NCBI GenBank assembly: GCA_019918135.1
Contig: WBZZ01000820.1
Location: forward strand, 62,001 to 126,000
Reading direction: 5' to 3'
Origin: Paulinella micropora
Lineage: Eukaryota > Cercozoa > Imbricatea > Euglyphida > Paulinellidae
DNA: 64,000 bases
Below, piece after piece: positions 22,638 through 31,571 of this stretch. The first letter of the stretch is position 1; every line of letters starts with the position of its first letter. The notes under the pieces were generated by a model. It was not told where the DNA came from. It was given only the letters and a program-made list of their open reading frames with translations, and ran no database searches. The position numbers were made by a program, and so were the translations under genes.

Positions 22638-22886
22638 CCGCGCGGCCGCGCCGCCACGGACCCCGCCCTCGCGCAGCCGGCACTACTCTTTACGGCCGAG
22701 GACCTCCAGCGGCGGTTCCGGTCGCTGGAGCACGACCGCGTGCTCGCGCCACCCAAGACTCCGCGTGCGCTTCCCCCGCTCAGCCCGAACGCGATCGTCC
22801 GGCGCATGAGTTCGATGCGCTTGCTGGTGCACAGCGACTCGGACCAGGAACAGACAGACGGCAGTGACGACGAAGAGTTTTATTAG
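22638..22886 (+). CDS. C-terminal exon of an unknown protein; no start seen
   Basis: An open frame with natural-looking protein composition reads TDPALAQPALLFTAEDLQRR, then RSLEHDRVLAPPKTPRALPP, then NAIVRRMSSMRLLVHSDSDQ, and ends in an acidic tail (QTDGSDDEEFY) at TAG 22,884-22,886. No in-frame ATG lies upstream before a stop near 22,497, so the start is either in an upstream exon (CTCGCGCAG near 22,671 is a possible acceptor) or was lost at the junction with the LTR element. The acidic serine-containing tail resembles casein-kinase-type regulatory tails, but I do not recognise the family. Its stop overlaps the stop of the convergent minus-strand gene by two bases. Confidence 0.45.
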   Translation, partial: PRGRAATDPALAQPALLFTAEDLQRRFRSLEHDRVLAPPKTPRALPPLSPNAIVRRMSSMRLLVHSDSDQEQTDGSDDEEFY

Positions 22887-23950
22887 GTTCGGCCCGGCCT
22901 GCCCCCTCCCCCCTCCCGGCCCGGGCCGGGCCTCTGCTGTCTCTTCACTTCCAGCCTGCTCTGGTCCAGGTAGTACAGCGAGCACGCACCCCCCCCTGGC
23001 TGCGCCACGTGGTGCACCCGCCAGCCCAACTGCTCGAGGCAGGGCTTCACGACGGCACCCACCAGCCCGGTCCAGACGTCCGCGGGCGGCGCGAGTACGG
23101 CGCTGCCCAGGTAGTCCACCGGCCGGCCCGCCGCGTCCGTGCGCAGCAGGGACCCCTGCAGCAGCCTCTCGGGCGAAACGCGCACTAGCCCGGACGCACA
23201 GTACCCGAGCCAGCGGACGCTGAGGTCGCGGAGGCACAGCACACAGGGGCGCGGGGGCCTGTTCAGGATAGAGCGCAGGCAATGCATGGCGGTGCGCATG
23301 TTCTTGACGTACACCCCCACGTCCTTCCAGGCACGCTCCAGGCACAGGAGCCTAGCGGGCAGGGGGGTGGTGTGGAGCCTGTTCTTGAGCACGAAATCTT
23401 CGTATTGTGAATACAAGCAGAGCTCGGCCTCGGACAGGCTGCGCAGCAGCGGCGTGGAGCCGGGCAGGCAGCCAGCGTGCCCGCCGGGCGCACCGTGGGC
23501 CGGGGGGAGTGGCCACCCCGTCCTCACGGCCAGGCAACGCGCTCCCAAGCCGCACTCCTCTTCCGGCAGGCGCGCGAGGCGCAGGTTGCCCGCCTCCACG
23601 GCCGCGCTGACGGTGGGGAGGTAGCGCAGGGGCTCGCGGGCTACGCACTCGTAGGAGACCAAGGCCGCGGCCCCCGCCGCTTTAGCGCCGGCGCTCACGT
23701 ACGTGGCCAGCCCGTGCAGGCCGCCCGTGACATACCACGAGGGGGGGCTCAGCCAGGCCGGGCAGTCTAGCGCCCCTCGCAGGTCCTCCGTCAGGCTGCT
23801 GAGCTGCGGGGGCAGGCAGGGCTGGGCGCCGCTCGGGCCTTGGCCGGCCGGGCGGGGCCAGCCCCCCTCGCTATCCTCCTCGCGCCCCCGGCGGGCGCCC
23901 GGCCGCCGGGCCGGCGCGGCCTCCGGCAGGGTGCCACTGTCCGTCTGCAT
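22883..23950 (-). CDS. Unknown 355-aa protein
   Basis: Starts at ATG 23,950 (MQTDSGTLPEAAPARRPGAR). After a Pro/Arg/Gly-rich first 60 residues comes a folded-looking region: LSSLTEDLRGALDCPAWLSP, then SWYVTGGLHGLATYVSAGAK, AALVSYECVAREPLRYLPTV, EAELCLYSQYEDFVLKNRLH, VGVYVKNMRTAMHCLRSILN and CVLCLRDLSVRWLGYCASGL. It is Cys-rich with scattered Trp and ends near a basic tail. The TAA stop overlaps an AATAAA polyadenylation hexamer on the same strand (22,879-22,884). The frame remains open upstream of 23,950, but that sequence is low-complexity. I do not recognise the family; a structural or tegument-type virion protein is only a guess. Confidence 0.6.
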   Translation of the reverse strand: MQTDSGTLPEAAPARRPGARRGREEDSEGGWPRPAGQGPSGAQPCLPPQLSSLTEDLRGALDCPAWLSPPSWYVTGGLHGLATYVSAGAKAAGAAALVSYECVAREPLRYLPTVSAAVEAGNLRLARLPEEECGLGARCLAVRTGWPLPPAHGAPGGHAGCLPGSTPLLRSLSEAELCLYSQYEDFVLKNRLHTTPLPARLLCLERAWKDVGVYVKNMRTAMHCLRSILNRPPRPCVLCLRDLSVRWLGYCASGLVRVSPERLLQGSLLRTDAAGRPVDYLGSAVLAPPADVWTGLVGAVVKPCLEQLGWRVHHVAQPGGGACSLYYLDQSRLEVKRQQRPGPGREGGGGRPGRT

Positions 23951-24399
23951 CAAGCCCGCGGGTAGTGGCGGTCCCGGGGGGGGGGGCCGCCCCCCCCCCT
24001 GCCCCCCCTCCGGGACTGAGCCCGGCGAGGGGCGACCGCGGCAAGGCCGTCCACCGCCCGGCCGCGCCGCGGCCCCCTCCCCCCCCCGCCTCCCTCCTCC
24101 CGCCCCCGGCGGCCCGGGGTGCGCCGGGGTGGGCGTCCCGCCCGGGCGGGCGTCCCCGGGGGGGGCGTGGCCCGCGGGTGCTGCTCCCCCTCTCCCCCCC
24201 CCCCCCTCCTTCCACCGCCACGGCCTGACCTCGGCGCAGGTGACCGGAGGCGCCCCCCCCCTCGCTCCCCAGGCGCGGAGCGCCCCGGCGCTCGGTCGTC
24301 GTGTGACGGCGGTGTAGCTACCTTGAGTAAAGAGAGTGACGGACAGACAGAAGTCACCCCCTCCCCGGCCCGTTTCCGTTCTTCCGCTCCCGGCGCCCC

Positions 24400-25791
24400 A
24401 TGTCCAGCTTCTCGCTGGGGCAGAGCCTGGTAGCTTCCTTCGCCTTTGCCAGCGGCTTAGCCTGGCTGTCGTGCCTACAGCTGATGCTGGGCAGCAGAGA
24501 CCGCCGCTGGCGTGCGGCGGGCTCGTTTGCGCTGCCGCGCCTCTGCCTGTGGAACCTGGCCCACGCGATCGCGCTCGTGCCCTGGTGCGAACCGGGCGTG
24601 GGGCCGGTGTGGACGTACCGGGACGCGCTGCTGCCGCTGGCCTGGCACGTCTGGCTCGAATGCCTGGAACGCTACCCCACCGGCCTGGCTTACTTCGGCC
24701 ACGACGACGAAGCACCCCCCGCCGGCCCCCGGGCCCTGCGCCTGGCGCTGTGTGTCGTGTGCACGGGGGCCTCCCTCGCCACGAGGCTGGGCTGGCCAGC
24801 GGGCGCCTTTCTGTTGCCAGCCCAGCTCTACGGCGGCCGGCTGTGGCTCCGCGCCTACCTGCGAACACGCCAACTCGCGCTGGTGCTGGCCAACCGCCGC
24901 CGGCGGGTCAGGGCCCCACCCGGCGCCAAGGAGGAGGCCCACCCTGGCGCCGAGCGGCTGGCGACCATGTCGTCACGGATCCACTGCCTGTTGTGGGTAA
25001 CGGGGCTGGCCGCCGCACTCTGCGCGGCCTACTTGGCGGCGTGGCTGCTGCTCTCTCCCTTGCTGGCACTCCGCTTGCCCCCGGCGGCCCGGCCGTCGCG
25101 GTGGGCTTTCGCGCTGGGCCTCCTCGCCGCCCTCGGACCGGCCGTCTGGGCTCACCTAGTGGCCGTGCAGGCGTGGCAGGCGTCGTCTCGCGGCGCCCCC
25201 CGGACGACCCCCGGCCTCCCCCCCACCGTAGACAAGGAGCGTGTTCCCGGCGCCGGACAGGTGCCGGCCTCGGAGGAAACGGAGCGGAAAGGGGGACGGG
25301 CGGCCAGCGACGCGGGCTGTCCCGTACCCCCCCTGACGGTGTCCAGCGCTACTGCACCGGGCCAGGCAGCCGAGCCGCAGCCCAGCCAGAGCCTGGCGGC
25401 GGCCCCCCACGCTAGGCCCACACTAGGCCCAGCCGCCGGCGCCGGGCTGTCCGCCAGCCCCCCACCGCGTCTGTATGTCCCCGGGCCCGGTGCTCTTCGG
25501 AGCGCGCCCCCTACGGACTCGCAGAAGCTGCGGGCGCTCATCGAATACTACGGCACCACCCCTCTGTCAGTCTTACGCCAGCTCAACCCCATTCCACCGG
25601 GGGACGAGGAGTCTCCCCCCTTGGGCTGGGTGCCGACCCGCATGCGCCCCCGGCTACGAACCTTACCGGACCACCTCTCCCGCTCGCCGCGGGGAGAAGA
25701 AAAAGGGACCGGCTCACCTGTCCTGTCCATCGTCCGGAGTAGACCGAGCTCGCCGGCGCGGGCCGAGAAGCCGACGGCCCACCCTGCTTGA
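24400..25791 (+). CDS. Seven-helix membrane protein with GPCR-like layout, 463 aa
   Basis: Starts at ATG 24,400 (MSSFSLGQSLVASFAFASGL). Hydrophobic helices lie at about residues 8-30, 42-62, 74-92, 112-130, 134-152, 194-224 and 235-259. Helix 3 ends with Glu-Arg-Tyr (residues 90-92), the place and type of the DRY/ERY motif of class A G-protein-coupled receptors, and a basic loop of about 40 residues (RRRRVRAPPGAKEEA) separates helices 5 and 6. After helix 7 a 200-residue Pro/Ser-rich tail follows, with a more conserved-looking patch (QKLRALIEYYGTTPLSVLRQ). There is no NPxxY in helix 7 and no Lys suited to retinal there. Large DNA viruses often carry GPCR-like or multi-pass envelope proteins; either role is possible. 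The frame looks whole. Confidence 0.6.
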   Translation: MSSFSLGQSLVASFAFASGLAWLSCLQLMLGSRDRRWRAAGSFALPRLCLWNLAHAIALVPWCEPGVGPVWTYRDALLPLAWHVWLECLERYPTGLAYFGHDDEAPPAGPRALRLALCVVCTGASLATRLGWPAGAFLLPAQLYGGRLWLRAYLRTRQLALVLANRRRRVRAPPGAKEEAHPGAERLATMSSRIHCLLWVTGLAAALCAAYLAAWLLLSPLLALRLPPAARPSRWAFALGLLAALGPAVWAHLVAVQAWQASSRGAPRTTPGLPPTVDKERVPGAGQVPASEETERKGGRAASDAGCPVPPLTVSSATAPGQAAEPQPSQSLAAAPHARPTLGPAAGAGLSASPPPRLYVPGPGALRSAPPTDSQKLRALIEYYGTTPLSVLRQLNPIPPGDEESPPLGWVPTRMRPRLRTLPDHLSRSPRGEEKGTGSPVLSIVRSRPSSPARAEKPTAHPA

Positions 25792-25917
25792 CGACGGGGG
25801 GACGGCAAGGAAGGGGCGTACCCCCCCTCCCCCAGCGACGGGTGCCAGGCCAGGGCGGCAGCCGCCGGCGGGACGTCGTCGCTCCCGGCCCACCACGGCT
25901 CCCCGGCCGGGGGGTGG

Positions 25918-26010
25918 GCGGACGCCTGACCCCCCCCCCCCCCCCCGCGGGGGTGGGGCAGGGAGGGGGGCGCCCCCCCCCCCCCCCCGCACGGGGGGTC
26001 AGGCGTCCGC
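25918..26010. repeat. Intergenic inverted repeat with C/G-run loop
   Basis: An 18-bp arm GCGGACGCCTGACCCCCC (25,918-25,935) is matched by its exact reverse complement at 25,993-26,010. The loop of about 57 bp consists mainly of a long C-run, a G-rich part and a second C-run. It lies between the 7TM gene (stop 25,791) and the zinc-finger gene (ATG 26,128). It could form a cruciform or stem-loop in DNA or RNA; function unknown. Confidence 0.8.
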
Positions 26011-26127
26011 GCGCGGGCGTGGGGGGGAGGAGGCGGTGGTTCCTGTCCTGGCAGAGGTCAGGCTCCACACACAACCAGGGGCCAGACATATTACAAACAG
26101 CGTCTCGCCCCGGCCTCTCCCTCCCTG

Positions 26128-26910
26128 ATGCTGGCTAACGTGTTCGGCGCGCCGGTCCCTCCCTCCTTGCTGCTGGCTAACGTGTTCGGCGCGCCGGCCC
26201 CTCCTTCCTTGCTGCTGGCTAACGTGTTCGCAACCCCGGCCCCTCCCCCCTTGCTGCTGGCTAACGCGTCCGCAGCGCCGGCCTCGAAGGCCGCCTGGTG
26301 CACCGTGTGCGATAAAAGCTTTGCTAGCAAGTCCGGCCTGAAACTCCACCAGCTGATCCATGAGAACAAGCGCCCGTGGCGCTGCGGCCATTGTGACAGA
26401 GCCTTTCGGCAAAAGGTGGCGTTACAGAGCCACGAGCGCCTGCACACACGCGAAGCCCCTTACCGCTGCGACCTGCCGGGCTGCTCGCGAGCCTGTAAGT
26501 CCCCCCAGGCCTTGAAGTCCCACCTGGAGGCGGAACACAAGCTGTGCGCCGGCCGGCGGAGCCGGCGAGCCAAGCCCTTAGTGTGCCCGGACTGCCACAA
26601 GAGTTTCTGTTCCGCCGTTGCTTGCGAGAGGCACCGGCGGCACCCACGGGTGCAGTGCGGTCGGGGCCTCACCAAGGACGTGTGGGTGACGGGCGCCTGC
26701 CACCTGCTCGCTGAACTGCACTGCGAGGCCTGCCACAAATCGTTCCCTAGCCCCAGGGCCCTCCACCTGCATTTCCGAGACGTGCACTGTATCTACTTGG
26801 CCCCGCAGCCCGGCACCCGCGCTAGCGGCCAGGTCCGCGCCCGGCCGCCCGAAAAGGGATCATCGTCCCCCCCGGCCGACCACGCCTGTTTTCCACGCTT
26901 GGTTTTCTGA
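26128..26910 (+). CDS. C2H2 zinc-finger protein, five fingers, 260 aa
   Basis: Starts at ATG 26,128. Residues 1 to about 50 are four tandem copies of a 14-residue unit (LLLANVFGAPAPPS), coded by a 42-bp DNA repeat. Five C2H2 fingers follow: CTVCDKSF...H...H at 58-78, CGHCDRAF near 86, CDLPGCSRAC near 114, CPDCHKSF near 151, and CEACHKSFPSP...H....H near 198. Fingers 1 and 2 have a linker ending in a KRPW-type phrase; the later ones are farther apart. A Lys/Arg-rich stretch (RRSRRAK) before finger 4 could act as a nuclear signal. The TGA stop is the start of TGAATAAA, so the polyadenylation hexamer (26,910-26,915) overlaps it. Likely a DNA-binding transcription regulator; target unknown. Confidence 0.88.
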   Translation: MLANVFGAPVPPSLLLANVFGAPAPPSLLLANVFATPAPPPLLLANASAAPASKAAWCTVCDKSFASKSGLKLHQLIHENKRPWRCGHCDRAFRQKVALQSHERLHTREAPYRCDLPGCSRACKSPQALKSHLEAEHKLCAGRRSRRAKPLVCPDCHKSFCSAVACERHRRHPRVQCGRGLTKDVWVTGACHLLAELHCEACHKSFPSPRALHLHFRDVHCIYLAPQPGTRASGQVRARPPEKGSSSPPADHACFPRLVF

Positions 26911-26915
26911 ATAAA

Positions 26916-27393
26916 TCAAGACTGGGCCGCTGCCAGCAGACTGCGAAGGGGAAGCCCCCCGCCCCCCCCCCCCCCCGGCCCCGGCCAGAGCCAGGCTCTC
27001 AGGAAGATTGACGTGTGCACTAGGGAGAGGCCAAGCCCCCAGGCCCGGCCGGCCTTCTCCCCCCGGCGCAGAAGGCCCGCCCCCGGGGCCGGGTGGAGGG
27101 GGCGTGCGCGCCCCCCCCCTTTGTTTCGCGTGTGGCCGGCCGGGTGCACACGTGCACAGCACCGCCCGCGCCCGCGCGGGGGGGGGGGTCGTGCGCGCGT
27201 GGCTTAGCGGGACCCCAAAAGAGGCAGGAAAAACAGAATCCCAGAGCCTGCAAAGGAAGAAGGGGCGAGGAGGCTCCCTTTCACTCCCCCCCCCCTGCCC
27301 GTCTCTCCCCCTCACTGTCCTCTCCTCTGCTGCTACACTCTGGTGGTGCCACTGTGGCAGGTCAAGGGACGGCCTTGTTACTACAAAGATCGC
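26916..27393. promoter_or_regulatory. Intergenic region upstream of LRR-like gene 1
   Basis: G+C-rich, with C-runs near 26,965 and 27,110 and a G-run near 27,180. A CACGTG E-box lies at 27,149-27,154. A pyrimidine-rich stretch (about 27,285-27,330) precedes the first ATG at 27,394. No TATA element seen. It presumably holds the promoter of the downstream gene. Confidence 0.35.
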
Positions 27394-30300
27394 ATGTCCG
27401 GCGCCGAAAAGAAAGAAGGACGGCCCCCAGGGGCCCGCCGAGATTGCGGCCGCTCCGCCACGGCACAAGAGGCCCAAGGGGTTTTTCCCGATTGGAATGG
27501 TACTGAGAATGCAGACTCTCGGCTCGGGGCGCACATGGCCGGTTGGAGCCATGCCTTTGCTGAAGACAGGCGATTTCGCAAGGAAGAATACATCTTGATG
27601 AATTACCTGCATCTGCGCTGTTTGGATCGCTCTGTCGCCGCAAGGGGAGGGCTGCCCCCCTCCCTAGAAACGCTGCTGGAGGAATTCGAGACCCACCGTC
27701 CCAAGTATTTGAACAAGCTGGCCGTATGTGCCACCAAGGGTTACAAGCGGCCGGGAAATGAGGACACGGAGTGGAAGGCGGCCATCGCCAGATTCAAGGT
27801 TCCACCCAGCACGATCGTGTTTAGCCCCTTGCTAAATCCCCTCATGCGACTTTTCTCGGTGTCCATGGAAGACTACTGGAATGCGATCGGGGAAGCCGTG
27901 GGGCTCAGGAGCCCGCCGGAGCCACTGCCAGAGCTGGTGCTTTCCCGGGGCCAGGCGTACCCACCCGGTAACCGGCAAGAGATACTAAAGCTTAGCGAGA
28001 TGCTAGAGCTTAGCGGTGAAAACGCCCACTGCTTTCCCTTTGCTGGGCCCCAAGCCATCCCCGTCCGCACGCTGACCTTGAACAACCTGGCCTTCCGCGC
28101 GCTGAGTCTGAGTCTGCCGAATGCGGCGCGGGGGGAGGACACGGATTCGGATGAAGACGCCGAGTTTGCTGACGCGGGGCCTGTAGTCCCCCCGAACCGC
28201 TTCCTCTCCAGCTTCGTTGAGCTCCAGTTCGTCCAAGCCACCTTGTCAGGCAGCACGAGGGACGGCCAGCACGATCTCTCGCTAAAACGGCTGCCGGCGC
28301 TAGAAAGGCTAGTCTTCACGCAGCGCCCGGCCGACGGCCCGCAGTTTGTAAAACTGTCTTTTACAAAGTGCGCGCGGCTCTTGACTATTGACACCTCCCT
28401 GAAGACCGGTGGAAGCCCCCAGCCAGCGACTATCTATGTCAAAAGGTCGTCCCACCAGGGCCTGGAGCTGTTACCTGGGAATGGCCAGCTGGTGCTGGAC
28501 GTGGCTTCGTGCCCCCTGCTGCCGTTCCTTCGCTTACCCTCGCTGCGGCAGCATACTACGGGGAACGTAAGACTGGCCTGCGAGGACTGTCCAGCGTTAC
28601 AAGAGGTTTCCCTGCCCGTGCTGTCTAGCGTCGGTAGTCTCGAGATCGAGGTACGGGCCGAGAGGGCCGCCAGCCTACAGCAGATTTCCCTGCCAATGCT
28701 GTCTAGCGCCAATAGCCTCGCGGTCAAGGTAGACGTCGTATGGTTCGGCTCGTCCAGTCCCCTCCAGGGCTTCCGGGCGTTCGAGCTGCCCGCTTTGCAG
28801 ACAGCCAAGGAGCACCTCGCCTTGAGCTTTATTAATTGTTCTCAGCTGGGCTGCGTCACACTGCCGAAGCTAACGAAGGTCGGTAGTCTCGAGATCGAGG
28901 TACAAGCCGAGTGGAACGCCAGCCTACAACAGGTTTCCTTGCCAATGCTGTCTAGCGCCAATAGCCTCGCGGTCAAGGTAGACATCGAAGTGGACAACTC
29001 GTCCAGTCCCCTCCAGGGCTTCCGGGCGTTCGAGCTGCCCGCTTTGCAGACAGCCAAGGAGCACCTCGCCTTGAGCTTTATTAATTGTTCTCAGCTGGGC
29101 CGCGTCACACTGCCGAAGCTAACGAAGGTCGGTAGTCTCGAGATACGGGTGGAATCTCCCGCAGACAGTGAACACTCTGCTAGCCTCCGGGCGTTCCAGG
29201 CGCCCGCCCTGCGGGAGGCCAAGGGGGGCCTCGCCCTGAGTTTTTGGGATTGTGCAGAGTTAGAGCAGCTCGCACTGCCGACCCTACAAAGGGTCCGCGG
29301 CAGCCTCGCCGTCAGTGTGGCAGCCTGTCACAAGATGAAGACCCTGGCCTTTGACGCGCTGACTGCAGCCGGAGGCATCTCCCTGGAATTTATTAACTGT
29401 TCTAACTTAGAAGGCTACAGCTTGCCAGGGCTGCGACAAGCCTTGCCGTCTGCCACCACCGTGATGTACACCGGGTTTAGCCCAGGGCTGCAGGCTCGGG
29501 AACCAGTTACGTTCAGCCTAACACTGGAGGAATGCCACTCTCTCAAGAGGTATGGCCTACCCGTCTGGCCGTGCGCTGAGAAGTATGTGGTGAAGGCCAC
29601 CGAATGCTATGGGCTGGTCGAGCTGAAGGCCACCGGTGACTGTAGGCTGGTCGAGCTGGGGCCGGCCACAGAGCTCGCGGCCTGTACCCACTTTAAACTC
29701 ACGCTGGAAGACTGCCCCGCGCTAGAGCGGCTGCAGGCGCCCGCGCTGCCACGCGTCCAGACGTGTCTGATCACGATCAAGTGGTGCGATGCGCTCCGTG
29801 AACTGGTGCTGCCGGACGAGCTGCAGGCCTGTACCTGCTTCCAACTCGGGTTCGACGGCAGTCGCAAGAAAGTGAACATGTATACTGCGACGGGGAGATG
29901 GAGACCAAAAGGGTTTCGGGACCAGACGACAGCGAAATCCACTTTCATCAAACTCCCTGCGCTAACTATACCCAGGCTGCCGCAGGCGCGGGAATGTGTG
30001 CTCGTGCTTACGGAGTGTGGAGAGCTGAAGAAACCGACATGGCCGACAGAGCTGCCAGCGTGTACGTCGTTCACAGTCAAACTCTAGGGCTGCCCCGAGC
30101 TCAAGGAGCTGGCTCTGCCCCAACTGCTGTTCGTCCAGGGTTGCGTGATCGAGGTCACGCAGTGCGGAGCGCTGCGGAGCCTAGTGCTGCCAGCGATGCT
30201 GCCAGCGTGTACATCGTTCACGGTCAACCTCCAGGGCTGCCCCAAGCTCAAGGAGCTGGCTCTGCCCAAACTGCCGCGCGCCAAGAAGTACGAGGTTGTG

Positions 30301-30858
30301 GTCCAGGACTGCCAACGTCTCTTCCTGCGGCCGAAGTCTAAGCTGCCGTGCTGTACCTCCTTCAAGCTAGTGCTGCAGAACGCCCACCAATCCGCTACTC
30401 TTTTGCCCCCGGAACTAAAGATACCAGAGCTCCCAGCGTGCACCACCTTCGAGCTCGCTTTGCGTGGTTGTGAGACCATCCAGTCGCCGACTGTACCAAA
30501 CTTGTTAGGAGTGCAGAACTGTGTCATCGAATTGCAGAACTGCCCCCGTGTCACAGGGCTGGTGGTACCACCGTTGCCGAACGCTAGGGAATGTAGGCTT
30601 GAGGTCATAGGGTGTTCTCGCTTCGAAAGGCTACAGTTACCGAGGGAGCTCAAGCGATGTACCAGGTTTGAGCTCAAATGTCCCGGGCCCGGCGGCGGCA
30701 GCATCTCCACGTGGTCCGGCCTACCAGCGCTGCCGTCGGTCCTGGAGCTCAAAACAGATGTTAGTGTCAGCCGGGTTGCCAAACCTCTGCCTGCAGAGCC
30801 GGCTCGGCTGACAGAGCCTCCGATGAAGAAGACAAGAGTAGAAGTCCAGCAACCGTAG
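27394..30858 (+). CDS. L-domain/LRR-like repeat protein 1, about 1,150 aa
   Basis: Starts at ATG 27,394 (MSGAEKKEGRPPGARRDCGR). Residues about 50-220 form an N-terminal domain with phrases shared by two paralogues in this window: EEYILMNYLHLRCLD, LPELVLSRGQAYPPGNRQE and HCFPFAGPQAIPVRTLTLNN. A long array of about 22-25-residue repeats follows, of type C..L..L.LP.L......L.L....C, resembling receptor L-domain or LRR beta-solenoids (for example ECGELKKPTWPTELPACTSF). Two adjacent DNA blocks (about 28,620-28,865 and 28,882-29,132) are near-identical, a recent internal duplication. The C-terminus is Lys/Arg-containing. ATTAAA lies at 30,919-30,924. The frame has about one break. The role is probably protein recognition; no enzyme domain seen. 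Confidence 0.75.
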
Positions 30859-30924
30859 GGGTAGGGGACAAGAGTCCAGGTGCTTAGCATTAGCAAAGAC
30901 TGTAAACTGATCGTGGTAATTAAA

Positions 30925-31571
30925 AGGCTGAAAACGCACTGTCAAAAAGAACTAGCGTCGGGACGGCGGGGAGGGACAGAGGGGGCGGGGGGCCTTTCTT
31001 GTCTTCTCTGGCGGAGCCAGTGTTTTCGCCGGGTGGTAGAGCTGACCGCTAGGCTCTCTTTTGAAGGGCAACCCGCCGGGGGCCGGAGGGGGGGGGGTAG
31101 CTATCTTCCGACCGCTTGCGAGTTTTTCCTTTGAGAGCAAAGACGGATTTTATTCTTTCCCCTCTCGGGACAGAGTACAAATACGGACAGGCACACCCCC
31201 CGCAGATAGTGTCAGTCTTTCTTCGCGGAAGGGAGAGCCCCCCCCCGTCCGGCGGACCCCGCCACGCGCGGCTGCGCCCCCTCCCCGGGTGAGGAGGGGG
31301 GCCTGGGGCGGGCGGGGGGGGGCGGACCACGGGGCGGCACGCGGCCCCCGCCGGAAGGAGGGACGGCGCGCGCGTGCCGGGAGGGGGGGGGGGCAGGGGG
31401 GTGGTCCCCCCCGGCAGAGCCCGCGCCCCCCCCCCCCCCCGGCCGGGCCCGCCCCCCCCTTCTCTCCGCCCGTGCCGGCGCCAGGGCGGCGCGTGGGTGT
31501 GGGTGACCCACGCGCGCGGGACCGGGCGTGGCCGCCGGGCCAGGCCGTCGTCGTAGCAGAATCGGTCCGCC
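30925..31571. promoter_or_regulatory. Leader/promoter region of the ATPase gene
   Basis: About 650 bp with G-rich and C-rich runs (31,300-31,450). The long open frames that cross it in both directions reflect composition rather than genes, since the real ATPase start is ATG 31,572 in a GCCATGG context. A CTTTTGAAGG/CTTTGAGAGC-rich part near 31,060-31,140 is less G+C-rich and may hold the transcription start. No defined element is recognised. Confidence 0.35.

Noticed and set aside
22340-22683. Fusion protein of viral DNA with the LTR element Gag on the minus strand
   Set aside because: The open frame crosses the junction by chance; the G+C-rich part is low-complexity Arg/Gly/Pro and the natural Gag start (MIDLIHSD) lies on the element side.
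24400-25791. Heliorhodopsin or other rhodopsin
   Set aside because: Seven helices, but no Lys in helix 7 for retinal attachment; GPCR-like layout fits better, though not proven.
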